From NCBI RefSeq assembly GCF_020554845.1, contig NZ_JAJCIA010000006.1:62001-126000 (forward strand): 64,000 nt of DNA, given 5' to 3'. A program made the position numbers and the translations under genes. This document shows, in pieces, positions 27,136 to 35,678 of this stretch (position 1 is the stretch's first letter; each line of letters begins with the position of its first letter). The notes beneath the pieces are model-generated. The model had not been told where the DNA came from. It did no database searches and was given only the letters and a program-made list of their open reading frames with translations. The stretch is from Blautia faecis (lineage in GTDB: Bacteria > Bacillota > Clostridia > Lachnospirales > Lachnospiraceae).

Positions 27136-27648
27136 TTACAGCTCTACGTAATGTCCCTCTGCTTCACCGTTTACTACATAATATGCCTTATTCTCTTCAG
27201 TCTTAACGTAAACTTTAATATCCTGGATATCTTCTTCTTTCTTTCCGGTCATCTCTGTCCAGGCCTTTTTCACATTTGCTACTACATCCTTAGTAGTGAA
27301 TTCCTTGCCTGCATACTGAATAAAAATCTCCTCAGCTGCAACAGCCGCCTTCTTAGCAGTTCTTCTAACAGCAGGCTTCTTAGCCTCTGCCTTCCCAGCT
27401 GTCTTAGCCGGAGCCTTTGCAGTCTCCTTAACAGCCTCTTTCGCAGTCTCTTTAACGCTCTCAGTAGCAGCCTTAACAGTCTCTGTAGCTGCTTTCACAG
27501 TCTCAACAACAGCTGTCTTAACAGCCTCTGCCTTACTTGGCTCAGCCTTTACCTCTGCTGCAGCTGTAGCTTTAACCTCAGCCACAGTCTTAGCAGCCTT
27601 CTTGGCCGCCATTGTTTCTGCCTTTTTTGTAGTTCTCTTCGTAGCCAT
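27136..27648 (-). CDS. DUF6465 family protein with Lys/Ala-rich histone-like N terminus
   Basis: A 170-residue protein in two parts. The first 105 residues are low-complexity Lys/Ala/Thr/Glu repeats (runs such as AKAPAKTAGKAEAKK) like histone H1-type tails. Residues 108-170 form a compact domain (EEIFIQYAGKEFTTKDVVANV to YYVVNGEAEGHYVEL) that matches the DUF6465 family of Clostridia. Nucleoid association is plausible for the basic tail but unproven. It is single-gene with its own terminator and an AGGAGG ribosome binding site. Confidence 0.82.
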   Translation of the reverse strand: MATKRTTKKAETMAAKKAAKTVAEVKATAAAEVKAEPSKAEAVKTAVVETVKAATETVKAATESVKETAKEAVKETAKAPAKTAGKAEAKKPAVRRTAKKAAVAAEEIFIQYAGKEFTTKDVVANVKKAWTEMTGKKEEDIQDIKVYVKTEENKAYYVVNGEAEGHYVEL

Positions 27649-27923
27649 TATAATAGCCTCCTTGACGGTGAATATAATCTTCGTTTTCGCTTCTATGATA
27701 GAATACTACGAATCAATTTTTTTTGCAAGTTCTGCTAAAATCCCCCTTGACAAACCATTTCTCTGAATTCATAGGTAAAAGTACACAAACAAAACCTGTT
27801 AATTTCAGGAAATCTTCGGGTACAAATCTTAAAATCCTGATAATTTTTGTTTTCTTGCACAGTTATTGCCAAAAAATGGATGGATTTTCTTGTTTTTTTC
27901 GTCATCTATTTCCCTGTATAACC

Positions 27924-29978
27924 TTACAGACCAAGGTTCTCAAGGTCATATTTCATATAAGCATTCAATCTTTCCTTCAGTTTTTCGTGCTGGGGCAGAT
28001 CCAGTTCCCTGTCAAGCTCCAGAATTCCTCCTGCGGCGTCACTGGCAGCTTTCAGTACATCTGAATCCTGATAAATATCTCCGATCCGGAACTCCAGCTG
28101 TCCGCTCTGACGGATTCCAAACAGATCTCCCGGTCCCCGAAGCTTCAGATCCTCCCCTGCTATAAAAAATCCATCATTCGATTTATTCAAAATCTCCAGT
28201 CTCCTGGAGGTCTCTTCCTCTTCATTTCCCTGCATAAAAATACAGTAAGACTGATATGCCCCACGTCCAACACGCCCTCTCAGCTGATGAAGCTGTGCAA
28301 GTCCGAACCGCTCTGCATTTTCTACCATCATCACCGTAGCATTTGGCACATTTACACCTACTTCCACTACTGTAGTAGACACCAGCACCTGGATTTCTCC
28401 CCTTGCAAACTGTTCCATGATCTCATTCTTTTCCTTGGGCTTCATTTTTCCATGGAGCATTCCAATGGTGATGTCTGATGGAAAAATCTCTCTCAGCCGT
28501 GCTGTATAGTCCGTCACGTTTTCCCCGTCTGCCCCCTCGCTTTCTTCTACCATAGGGCAAATCACATACGCCTGGCGCCCTTCCCGCACCTGCCTTTCTA
28601 TAAAGGAGTAGGCTTTCGGGCGATAAGACGTGCCAACTACACAGTTCTTAATCGGGAGACGCATGGCAGGAAGCTCATCTATAATGGAAATATCCAGATC
28701 CCCGTATACAATGATCGCAAGAGTTCTGGGGATGGGAGTGGCACTCATAACCAGCACATGCGGCGCATTTCCCCTGGTAGTCAGTGCCTCTCTTTGCTTC
28801 ACGCCAAAGCGATGCTGCTCATCGGTGATCACAAGGCCAAGATTCTCGTACACCACTTTTTCCTGGATCAGGGCGTGAGTTCCAATGATCACATTTGCCT
28901 CCCCGGATGCGATTTCTCCATAGATTCTTCTTTTCTCTTTCTGGGCGGTTGAGCCAGTAAGAAGAACCGGATGGCAGGATGAAATCTCCTGTTCCTCTAT
29001 CAGCTTTGTAAATGCTTCAAAATGCTGATTTGCAAGTACCTCTGTGGGCACCATCAATGCTGCCTGATAGCCATTTTCCACAGTAAGGATCATTGCCAGA
29101 AAAGCCAGAATCGTTTTTCCGCTTCCAACGTCACCCTGAACCAGCCGGGACATAAGGGTATGTCCGCAAAGGTCTCTTTCGATCTCATGCCAGGCGTTTA
29201 GCTGTGCCTTTGTCAGATCATAAGGAAGACCTTCCATAACCTGTTCTGTGGTCCATACCGGCTTCATGGGAAAAGCATTGGGAGCTTCTTCTGTTTTTCC
29301 CTTCAGGATCTGTACTGCCAGAATAAACAAAAGGAATTCGTCAAACACAAGGCGTTTTCGCGCCACCAGAAGTTCCTGCATATTGCCTGGAAAATGGACA
29401 GTGGAAATGGCATAATTATCATCTGCCAGGTGATAAAATTCCTTAATCTCATCTGGGAGAAATTCTGTCTGCAGGCTCTGTTCATCCAGGATCTGATGCA
29501 TCAGCTTGATTATCAGTTTGTTTGTAAGCCCTGCAGTAAGTCCGTATATGGGCTGCATGCTGTGAAGGATTTCTTCATAAGCTGCGGGTGTGAAAATCTC
29601 CGGATGCTCCATCTCCAGATGACCTTTTTTTCTGGAGATTTTGCCACGGAAAATAAAGCAGCTGCCTTTTTTCAGAGTGTTTTTTAAGTAGGGGGCATTA
29701 AACCATACCACAGGAAGTTTTCCGGTGGTATCTGCCACAGTGATGGAGATCACCTGAAGATTACGGATCCTGTTTACATAGACTCCGGCAGTGACAGTTC
29801 CACGAACAGACACCACGGAGTTCTCCTTCAAAGAACCAATTTCCTCCGGTGCCTCATATGAGTCGTAATTTCTTGGATAATAATGGAGCAGATCATCTGT
29901 TGTGGTGATACTGATCTTCTGAAATAGTTTTTCCGTCTTTTCTCCTACTCCTTTTAGTTCCCGAAGAAGCTTTGCCAC
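27924..29978 (-). CDS. recG: ATP-dependent DNA helicase RecG
   Basis: A 684-residue superfamily 2 helicase that reverses stalled forks and branch-migrates Holliday junctions. An N-terminal wedge/OB domain comes first. Walker A QGDVGSGKT lies near 290, DEQH (DEEH-type box) near 390, and the TRG motif region with QLRGRVGRG near 590. I prefer the GTG at 29978, preceded by GAGAGG, over the ATG at 30002, which lacks a ribosome binding site. In Firmicutes recG commonly follows yloU-yloV, as here. Confidence 0.94.
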   Translation of the reverse strand: MAKLLRELKGVGEKTEKLFQKISITTTDDLLHYYPRNYDSYEAPEEIGSLKENSVVSVRGTVTAGVYVNRIRNLQVISITVADTTGKLPVVWFNAPYLKNTLKKGSCFIFRGKISRKKGHLEMEHPEIFTPAAYEEILHSMQPIYGLTAGLTNKLIIKLMHQILDEQSLQTEFLPDEIKEFYHLADDNYAISTVHFPGNMQELLVARKRLVFDEFLLFILAVQILKGKTEEAPNAFPMKPVWTTEQVMEGLPYDLTKAQLNAWHEIERDLCGHTLMSRLVQGDVGSGKTILAFLAMILTVENGYQAALMVPTEVLANQHFEAFTKLIEEQEISSCHPVLLTGSTAQKEKRRIYGEIASGEANVIIGTHALIQEKVVYENLGLVITDEQHRFGVKQREALTTRGNAPHVLVMSATPIPRTLAIIVYGDLDISIIDELPAMRLPIKNCVVGTSYRPKAYSFIERQVREGRQAYVICPMVEESEGADGENVTDYTARLREIFPSDITIGMLHGKMKPKEKNEIMEQFARGEIQVLVSTTVVEVGVNVPNATVMMVENAERFGLAQLHQLRGRVGRGAYQSYCIFMQGNEEEETSRRLEILNKSNDGFFIAGEDLKLRGPGDLFGIRQSGQLEFRIGDIYQDSDVLKAASDAAGGILELDRELDLPQHEKLKERLNAYMKYDLENLGL

Positions 29979-30199
29979 TGTTTTTCCTCTCTTTCTGATC
30001 ATTCATCTCTGTTTCCGGGTCTTTCTTCATTTACCCGAAAAGCGTTCTCATTATTTTACAACAAAGACTGTCAATTTTCCATACTTATTTCACTTTACCC
30101 AGAGCAATATCTCCTGCTGCTAACCACTTCCAACTCAATAACAGCTTCACGGTGCGCAAAAAAACTTAATATTACCAATGAGCCTATGTTTATTATTAA

Positions 30200-30234
30200 A
30201 GAAGACAGGGCGGAAATCTTCCACCCTGTCTTCC
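30200..30234 (-). terminator. Terminator of the yloU-fakA operon
   Basis: GAAGACAGGGCGGAA pairs with TTCCACCCTGTCTTC, with one mismatch and a 3-base loop, and TTTAATAAT follows on the minus strand. It lies 211 bases past the fakA stop, with a repeat copy in between. Confidence 0.8.
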
Positions 30235-30264
30235 ATCTCTTTATCACTCGCCGCCCTGCAGCTA

Positions 30265-30441
30265 TTCATTAGTTACTGTTCACTCCGTGACCAGTAACGC
30301 GCTTCGCGATGCACAGAAAGACGAACCTTCTTGTGACAAGCACAAGAAGTAGCGTTTGCTGCGCAAACTTAATTCTCGGGTTTTCTGTGAACTTTGTTCA
30401 CAAAAAACACCTCGCGGAACGTTATCAGTGAACAGTAACAT
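30265..30441 (-). repeat. Interspersed repeat family B, copy 3 with embedded 51-bp-type hairpin
   Basis: This is the most complete copy. It begins GTTACTGTTCACT (about 30273) and ends AGTGAACAGTAAC (30427-30439), which are inverted ends. In the middle sits one unit (about 30318-30370) of the hairpin repeat found in tandem at 3622-3779. It lies between the fakA stop and its terminator. Confidence 0.82.
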
Positions 30442-30444
30442 TCA

Positions 30445-32133
30445 TTACTCAACAGAAATAATGTAATAATAAATCGGCTGTCCGCCCATATTTACCTCTA
30501 CTTCGCAGTCCGGATATGCTTCTTCCAGCTCTGCGGCAAGGCTCTCGGCATCCTCTTCTGTGGTCTCAGCACCGTAGTAAATGCTGATCACCTCAGAATC
30601 CTCGTCTACCATAGCTGCCACCATCTCTTTGGCAACATTCTCACGTCCCTTGCCTACTGCAAGAATTCCGTGATCACCGATTCCCATAATATCGCCCTCG
30701 TGGATTTCTTTCTCATCCAGTCTGGTGTCTCGGACTGCGTATGTTACCTGTCCGGTCTTCACCATGGATACAGCCTCCATCATGGCTTCCAGATTCTCTT
30801 CTCCATTCATTTCCGGCTGGAAGCTGATCAGAGCTGTGATTCCCTGCGGAATCGTCTTGGTAGGAACTACCACGATCTCTTTGTCCTCGGTAAGGTCTCT
30901 CGCCTGGTTTGCAGCAAGAACAATATTCTTATTATTCGGGAAAATATAAATAGTATCTGCATTTACTTCAGCGATGGCATTGAGCATGTCCTCTGTACTT
31001 GGGTTCATGGTCTGACCGCCCTCGATGATATAATCTACATTCAGCTCTTTAAACAGGGTGGAGAGTCCTTCTCCGACGGAAACACTGATAAATCCGTATT
31101 TCTTATGCTCTTTGGCAGCTTTCGCAGCAGCTTCCTTCTTCTCCTGTTCTTCCTGCTCCCGGGCAAGCTTCTCGGCATCCTTGATCAGCTTCTCCTGATG
31201 TTCCTCACGCATGTTATCAATCTTCATGCGGGAAAGTGCACCGTAGGTAAGCGCTTTCTCGAATGCCTGGCCAGGATGATTGGTGTGTACATGTACTTTC
31301 ACGATTTCATCATCTGCTACCAGTACAATGGAATCACCAATTGATGTAAGGAACTCCTTGAAGCTGTGAAGCTCCTCATCTGGAAGAGGCTTATTCAAAA
31401 GAATGATGAACTCCGTGCAATATCCAAATTTGATATCCGCTTCTGCCTGCTGGGAGATCCTGGTCACTGCCGGACCGGAAGATACCTTCTCAAATGCAGA
31501 ATAGTCGATTTCTTTTCCAAGATAACCATCAAATGCACCACGGAAAACTTCTAGAAGTCCCTGTCCGCCTGAGTCTACTACACCTGCTTCTTTCAGGACA
31601 GGAAGCATTTCCGGTGTGCGGGCAAGTGTCTTCTCAGCATGCTCGAAAATGGCACGGAAGAAAAGCTCCAGATTTGCAGATTCCTCTGCAATCTCAGCAG
31701 CCTTTACTGCGGCCTCACGTGCTACTGTAAGAATGGTACCTTCCTTCGGCTTCATAACTGCTTTGTATGCAGTCTCTACAGCCTTCTCCATAGCAGCTGC
31801 GATCACAACTGCATCCATTTCTTTATGTCCCTTGGTTCCCTTGGTAAAGCCTCTGAGAAGCTGGGAAAGAATAACGCCTGAGTTACCTCTGGCTCCACGC
31901 AGGGAACCGGACGAAATAGCCTTGGCGAGTGTCTCCATATCAGGATCTGTAAGACTGCTTACCTCTGATGCAGCTGACATAATAGTCATTGTCATATTCG
32001 TACCGGTATCTCCATCCGGAACCGGGAATACATTCAACTCGTTGATCCATTCTTTCTTCGCTTCCAGGTTCTTGGCTCCTGCCAGAAACATTCTGGAAAG
32101 TATCTTGGCATCTATGGTCTGTCTATCCACCAC
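30445..32133 (-). CDS. fakA: DAK2-domain fatty acid kinase catalytic subunit (FakA/YloV)
   Basis: A 562-residue protein. The N-terminal DhaL/DAK2 domain binds ATP (NVFPVPDGDTGTNM near residue 33, GARGNSGVILSQLLRG near 80). A linker rich in Lys/Glu (KDAEKLAREQEEQEKKEAAAK) leads to the C-terminal FAK1 domain. FakA phosphorylates fatty acids held by FakB/DegV proteins so that they enter phospholipid synthesis. It follows yloU by 18 bases in the conserved rpmB/yloU-yloV order. Confidence 0.9.
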   Translation of the reverse strand: MVDRQTIDAKILSRMFLAGAKNLEAKKEWINELNVFPVPDGDTGTNMTMTIMSAASEVSSLTDPDMETLAKAISSGSLRGARGNSGVILSQLLRGFTKGTKGHKEMDAVVIAAAMEKAVETAYKAVMKPKEGTILTVAREAAVKAAEIAEESANLELFFRAIFEHAEKTLARTPEMLPVLKEAGVVDSGGQGLLEVFRGAFDGYLGKEIDYSAFEKVSSGPAVTRISQQAEADIKFGYCTEFIILLNKPLPDEELHSFKEFLTSIGDSIVLVADDEIVKVHVHTNHPGQAFEKALTYGALSRMKIDNMREEHQEKLIKDAEKLAREQEEQEKKEAAAKAAKEHKKYGFISVSVGEGLSTLFKELNVDYIIEGGQTMNPSTEDMLNAIAEVNADTIYIFPNNKNIVLAANQARDLTEDKEIVVVPTKTIPQGITALISFQPEMNGEENLEAMMEAVSMVKTGQVTYAVRDTRLDEKEIHEGDIMGIGDHGILAVGKGRENVAKEMVAAMVDEDSEVISIYYGAETTEEDAESLAAELEEAYPDCEVEVNMGGQPIYYYIISVE

Positions 32134-32151
32134 AAGTTTCCTCCTCTAATC

Positions 32152-32511
32152 CTAATCTATTGCACGAACACCTTCTACGTAAATGTTGATCTTCTCAATC
32201 TCCATTCCTGTAAAAGCCTCGACTTTATATTTCACATTGTTTACAAGATTATCTGCAATAGTGCTGATATTCACACCGTACGCCACGATTACATGAAAAT
32301 CAAGGCGAATCTTATTATCTTCTGTGATCTTAACATTTATACCATGCTGTAAGGAATCTCTCCTGAGCAGCTTTACAAGGCCGTCCTTCATGCTGACAGC
32401 GGCCATACCGATAATACCAAAACATTCTACTGCAACGCTTCCTGCATAAGTCGCGATTACATCCGTATCAATAATGATCTGGCCAAGGCCGGAATCTATA
32501 CGTCCCTTCAT
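32152..32511 (-). CDS. yloU: Asp23/Gls24 family envelope stress protein YloU
   Basis: A 119-residue Asp23/Gls24 (PF03780) protein, with GQIIIDTDVIATYAGSVAVE at the start and VKYKVEAFTGMEIEKINIYV at the end. Such proteins are linked to alkaline and envelope stress and sit next to fakA in most Firmicutes. The ATG at 32511 has GGAGGT eight bases upstream; an in-frame ATG at 32541 lies outside that site. The promoter just upstream now abuts the integrated element. Confidence 0.9.
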   Translation of the reverse strand: MKGRIDSGLGQIIIDTDVIATYAGSVAVECFGIIGMAAVSMKDGLVKLLRRDSLQHGINVKITEDNKIRLDFHVIVAYGVNISTIADNLVNNVKYKVEAFTGMEIEKINIYVEGVRAID

Positions 32512-32555
32512 ATGGTTTACCTCCATTAATTTGATTTTCAAAATGTATATACCAT

Positions 32556-32584
32556 ATTATACCCTTTTTTCATTCATTACGCAA
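32556..32584 (-). promoter_or_regulatory. Promoter of yloU-fakA
   Basis: On the minus strand TTGCGT (32579-32584), 17 bases and TATAAT (32556-32561). The -35 lies inside the proposed attachment core, so integration kept the promoter but may have changed its -35 base. Confidence 0.78.
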
Positions 32585-32587
32585 TGC
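32568..32587 (+). repeat. Putative attachment core, integrase-side end
   Basis: This 20-bp sequence differs from the one at 43496-43515 at three positions. It is the only long match between the two flanks that lies outside the arm repeats. Tn916-family integrases tolerate mismatches in the exchanged region. Confidence 0.55.
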
Positions 32588-32690
32588 TAGAGTTCGACTT
32601 GGTTCATCATATATCAAAAAGCCTGTATTTTCAAGGTTTTTTTGAATTTCTTATAAATCTATGTTTCGTCTATTTGCGTCTATATTCCTT

Positions 32691-32731
32691 TGTTTGTCGT
32701 AAAATTTGGCGTAAAATTGGCGTAGAAAAAG
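32691..32731 (+). repeat. Integrase arm-type direct repeats, left
   Basis: TGTTTGTCGTAAAATT is followed by TGGCGTAAAATT and GGCGTAG, three head-to-tail copies of a GCGTAAAATT motif. The first 16 bases recur exactly at 43389-43404. This resembles the DR2 arm sites bound by the N-terminal domain of Tn916 integrase. Confidence 0.65.
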
Positions 32732-32762
32732 CCACGCCCAATAGTAGGGAATGGCTTTGATC

Positions 32763-33977
32763 TTACATATATTTCTCTAGCTTTTTCATTTCATTTTGCA
32801 TTCTTTCTATACTTCCATGATTATAAACATTCATTGTCATGCTAATATCACTATGCCCCATGATTCCCTGTAATATTTTAGGATCCATCCCGGCTTCTGC
32901 CATTCTCGTACATGCAGTGTGCCGTAATATATGGGCTGTTATATGCGGTAGCAAAATAGGTTCTCTGTGCTCAGCTGCTGCCAGCTTGGACTCCTTTTTA
33001 TTATACGCGTTGGTAATATTCCGCAGTACATCATTGAAATTAAATGGCAATATTGGCGTACCGTTTGAAGTGATAAAAACAAATCCCTTAATTCCGTCAA
33101 TTGGTCTTTCCTTTACCCTCTTTCCAAGAACCAAATCCAATTCTTTCTGCTTTAATAGGCTTTTTCTTGCAATAGCTGTTAATGAGATGTCTCTATTTCC
33201 CGAACGGCTTTTCGGTAGCTCAACGTGAAGTTTATAGCCATCTCCAAAATCTCTGTATATCAATTGTCGGCGAACATGAATTAAATTATTTTTTAAATCA
33301 ATGTCATTCCATGTAAGTCCAATAATTTCACCAATTCGCAAGGCTGTAGACAGGGCAAATGTCAGCATGGGAAGATATACATTATAAGTTTTGCTGTTCT
33401 CCACAAAATCAAGTAATATATTTTGCTCTTTTACTGTCAGAGCTTGCCTCTGGCTCGGCTCCACTTTTATTTCCTTCTGACAGCCTTTGCAGGGATTCTT
33501 TCTTAACATATCTGAATCAACGGCCATTTGAAAAACTGATGACAATAATACATGGCAAGTCTGAATTGTAGAGCCTTTAAAATTCCGCTTACTTAGCTCT
33601 GCATATAGCTTTTTTACATGAATCTGCTTAATCTGTGATATTTTCATATCACCAAGTATGCTTTGCTTTACACTAATATTCCAGTCATTCTCGTAATTGC
33701 ACCGGGTTGATTCTCTGATATTTGCTTTACCGTCCATATATATGTTAAATAGCTGATTCAGCGTCATATTTGCAGAATTGGTATTGATACCGTCTTGAAT
33801 ATCCTTTTGTATTTGCTGTTCCTTTTCTCTCAATTCCACCAGGGAAAGCGCGTATACAGTGCCTCTTTTCCCTGTTACTGGTTCAGTCCATCTATAGCAG
33901 TATCTTCCCTGCTTGTTTTGACTTTCGCCAACTCTCAGCACTCTGCCCCGGCTGTCTGTTCTCTTTTTTCTTGCCAT
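32763..33977 (-). CDS. int: Tyrosine recombinase / integrase, Tn916 Int family
   Basis: A 404-residue integrase. It has an N-terminal arm-binding domain (residues 1-60, RYCYRWTEPVTGKRGTVYALS), a core-binding SAM-like domain (about 70-170) and a catalytic domain. Catalytic residues are Arg in TALRIGEIIGLTW, HILRHT and GHSDISMTMNVYNH with the nucleophile Tyr near residue 385. The ATG has AAGGAG upstream (AAAGGAGTTGTGG). As the outermost gene, facing the yloU end, it inserts and, with an excisionase, removes the element. Confidence 0.95.
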   Translation of the reverse strand: MARKKRTDSRGRVLRVGESQNKQGRYCYRWTEPVTGKRGTVYALSLVELREKEQQIQKDIQDGINTNSANMTLNQLFNIYMDGKANIRESTRCNYENDWNISVKQSILGDMKISQIKQIHVKKLYAELSKRNFKGSTIQTCHVLLSSVFQMAVDSDMLRKNPCKGCQKEIKVEPSQRQALTVKEQNILLDFVENSKTYNVYLPMLTFALSTALRIGEIIGLTWNDIDLKNNLIHVRRQLIYRDFGDGYKLHVELPKSRSGNRDISLTAIARKSLLKQKELDLVLGKRVKERPIDGIKGFVFITSNGTPILPFNFNDVLRNITNAYNKKESKLAAAEHREPILLPHITAHILRHTACTRMAEAGMDPKILQGIMGHSDISMTMNVYNHGSIERMQNEMKKLEKYM

Positions 33978-34002
33978 ATTTCCACAACTCCTTTATTACA
34001 AA

Positions 34003-34025
34003 AGGGCAGCAGTTACCGCCGCCCT
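34003..34025 (-). terminator. Hairpin just upstream of int
   Basis: AGGGC-GGCGG and its near complement CTGCTGCCCT form a short stem followed by TTTTG on the minus strand. It could partly end the small-gene operon before int. Confidence 0.5.
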
Positions 34026-34032
34026 ATTCGCT

Positions 34033-34134
34033 TCACCCTAACAGGGCTTTCACATACGCATAAATAACTTTTAGCCAGTGACTATTGTCACAATTCTGCA
34101 CAAGATTGATAATCTCTGTTTTATAGTAATTCAT
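34033..34134 (-). CDS. 33-residue small protein (MNYYKTEIINLV type)
   Basis: This short frame starts at an ATGA overlapping the stop of the preceding gene and encodes a peptide beginning MNYYKTEIINLVQNCDNS and ending YAYVKALLG. The same pattern (basic start, EII..., then ..IY.....) is shared with the 37-residue gene at 34345-34458. Such short genes are common in Firmicutes prophages and elements; function unknown. Confidence 0.6.
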   Translation of the reverse strand: MNYYKTEIINLVQNCDNSHWLKVIYAYVKALLG

Positions 34135-34352
34135 TCTTCTTTTTCCCCCGAAACAACACATTTGCTTTGTTGTTCTAACTTCTGAATAGTTTTTTGCAAT
34201 TCTTGAATCATATTTGCCTGTATTCCAAGCAAGTTAATAACTGAATAAACAAGTGAAGCAGATGGAAGACCCTCTTTATTTTGAGGGTTTTTTATTTCTT
34301 CTAATATTTTTTCCTGCTGATCTTCTGTATATATTAAATCTGTACTATTCAT
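34131..34352 (-). CDS. Hypothetical element protein, 73 residues
   Basis: A small acidic, helical protein with a C-terminal coiled-coil-like stretch (QANMIQELQKTIQKLEQQSK). The ATG has AAAGGA eight bases upstream and overlaps the end of the 37-residue gene. It belongs to the tightly packed minus-strand operon leading to int. No family recognised. Confidence 0.6.
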   Translation of the reverse strand: MNSTDLIYTEDQQEKILEEIKNPQNKEGLPSASLVYSVINLLGIQANMIQELQKTIQKLEQQSKCVVSGEKEE

Positions 34353-34458
34353 TTTTGTTTTCCTTTAATATGTCAGAAATAATAATATAAATGTATCGTA
34401 AAATCTGATCCACTTTTATTTTGTCAAGCATCTCAATAATTTCTTTCTTGTAATCCAT
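34345..34458 (-). CDS. 37-residue small protein (MDYKKEIIEML type)
   Basis: ATG at 34458 with AAGGAG six bases upstream. The peptide runs MDYKKEIIEMLDKIKVDQ to ISDILKENKNE. It overlaps the next start (ATGAATAG) and resembles the 33-residue gene at 34033-34134, so the two look like paralogues. Similar tiny genes sit near integrases in many Firmicutes elements; function unknown. Confidence 0.7.
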   Translation of the reverse strand: MDYKKEIIEMLDKIKVDQILRYIYIIISDILKENKNE

Positions 34459-34460
34459 AT

Positions 34461-34754
34461 TTACTCCTTCTGTGCCTCTGCTCTTTTTCTGAATCGCATG
34501 GTTGCCAAACAATCTGAAAAGCTAAGTATCTTCTTAATTTCATCGGTTTCATTCACGCACAAAATATTCCAGATCAAAAAGAATCTCGCTTGGTCTTCTT
34601 CTGACATGCTCATAAGCTTTTCTTCTTTGCTTCCGTCCAAAAGAATTTTTGCAACTTCATAAGTTCTTTGCAAGAAATATCTGTTTTTATTCTCCGCTAC
34701 AATCTCCGCAATTGCTTCTCTACAAGGAACTTGAGTTAATGCACATCTTTCCAT
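34461..34754 (-). CDS. Hypothetical element protein, 97 residues
   Basis: A 97-residue soluble, mostly helical protein (REAIAEIVAENKNRYFLQRTYEVAKILLDGSKEEKL). The start codon at 34754 abuts the stop of the upstream 172-residue gene, so translation is coupled. No family recognised. Confidence 0.6.
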   Translation of the reverse strand: MERCALTQVPCREAIAEIVAENKNRYFLQRTYEVAKILLDGSKEEKLMSMSEEDQARFFLIWNILCVNETDEIKKILSFSDCLATMRFRKRAEAQKE

Positions 34755-35272
34755 TAGTTCTCATCCTCCTGTTTAAGCTCGTATTCATAAGCCGTTTTAG
34801 CAGCACCGTACAAAAAACTTAATGTTTCCTTAGAATATATCCTTGACACAAAATTAATAATATCAAGTTGCAGTGTACTAACAGATTTCTGACTGTAGTA
34901 TAAATCGCAAAGTTCCTCTGTTTCCTTTAATTTTGCTTTTAACTGTTCGATTTCTTCCTGCTGGTCTGTAATGATCTCACTTGCCAACGGCTGATAGTCT
35001 GCATCATTCTCCGCATACTCGGAAATAGCCTTTTCTTTCTCTTCGGCGGTCTCATCATCCAGGTAATCCCAGAAATCCAAAACTCGCTCTTCTTCCTCTT
35101 CCTCCACTGCCGCTTCCATTTTTTCTGGAGCTCCTGTGTAGTTTGCTCTGAACTGTTCCAGTCTATTAGGCAGGGTTTTTGTGTAAAATTCCTGTGCCTC
35201 ATCATTTCTGAATTTTGATAATCTTCTTTCGATTACCGCCTTGTATTTTTCTGCGATTTCTGCTCTGTTCAT
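34754..35272 (-). CDS. Hypothetical acidic coiled-coil protein
   Basis: A 172-residue, strongly acidic protein. An N-terminal helical part (RLSKFRNDEAQEFY) leads to a Glu run (EEEEEERVLDFWDYLDD), then a coiled coil near 110-135 (DQQEEIEQLKAKLKETEE), then a C-terminal helical domain. The ATG has GGAGGA upstream. First gene of the four-gene packed stretch before int. Function unknown. Confidence 0.62.
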   Translation of the reverse strand: MNRAEIAEKYKAVIERRLSKFRNDEAQEFYTKTLPNRLEQFRANYTGAPEKMEAAVEEEEEERVLDFWDYLDDETAEEKEKAISEYAENDADYQPLASEIITDQQEEIEQLKAKLKETEELCDLYYSQKSVSTLQLDIINFVSRIYSKETLSFLYGAAKTAYEYELKQEDEN

Positions 35273-35302
35273 TCAATCATTCCTCCATAAAATTCTTGCT
35301 AG

Positions 35303-35410
35303 GGGCTAACAGGAATGATATACTGCACCTGTAGCCCTGTGATTTGCTTGTTTCCGGGTTACACGCCCCTGTCGGAGTTGCAGCTCTGACAAGGGCATTT
35401 TTATTAAATT
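35303..35410. other. Structured spacer with two hairpins
   Basis: GGGGCTAACAGG (about 35311) pairs with CCTGTAGCCC (about 35330), and GCCCCTGTCGGAG (about 35371) pairs with CTCTGACAAGGGC followed by ATTTTTATT on the plus strand. The second is a plus-strand terminator-like hairpin. Short frames of 30-48 codons here lack convincing ribosome binding sites. Confidence 0.5.
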
Positions 35411-35468
35411 CCTTTTCCATCATGTACGAGCTGAAACAGAACGGTACACATCACACCAGAAAAGAAAA

Positions 35469-35678
35469 TTAATACTGCTTCTGTTGCTGTGAACATCTCT
35501 CAAACTCCTTTCTTTTGGTATGCTCTGCATCCACCAAGGGACGAAGTAAAGCAAGTTCTTGATCAATCTGCTTCATTTCAATCTCATATTCTGGTTTCCA
35601 GTCATTACCGCTATGACAAATAATAAAAGATTTTCTGCTTACCAGCTGAATGTATTTCAAAACCTCTTCTGCTGTCAT
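35469..35678 (-). CDS. Hypothetical element protein, 69 residues
   Basis: A 69-residue charged helical protein ending in a basic and Gln-rich tail (RKEFERCSQQQKQY). Its ATG overlaps the stop of the 107-residue gene by four bases, typical of coupled genes. No family recognised. Confidence 0.6.
   Translation of the reverse strand: MTAEEVLKYIQLVSRKSFIICHSGNDWKPEYEIEMKQIDQELALLRPLVDAEHTKRKEFERCSQQQKQY

Noticed and set aside
32625..32655. AAAAAGCCTGTATTTTCA shared between the island end and the rnf terminator as an attachment site
   Set aside because: The match occurs in opposite contexts, one being part of a terminator stem, and there is no copy at the other end of the island.
35273..35468. 30- or 48-codon gene upstream of the 172-residue protein
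   Set aside because: Both candidate frames cross two strong hairpins and lack a well-placed ribosome binding site; kept only as a structured spacer.
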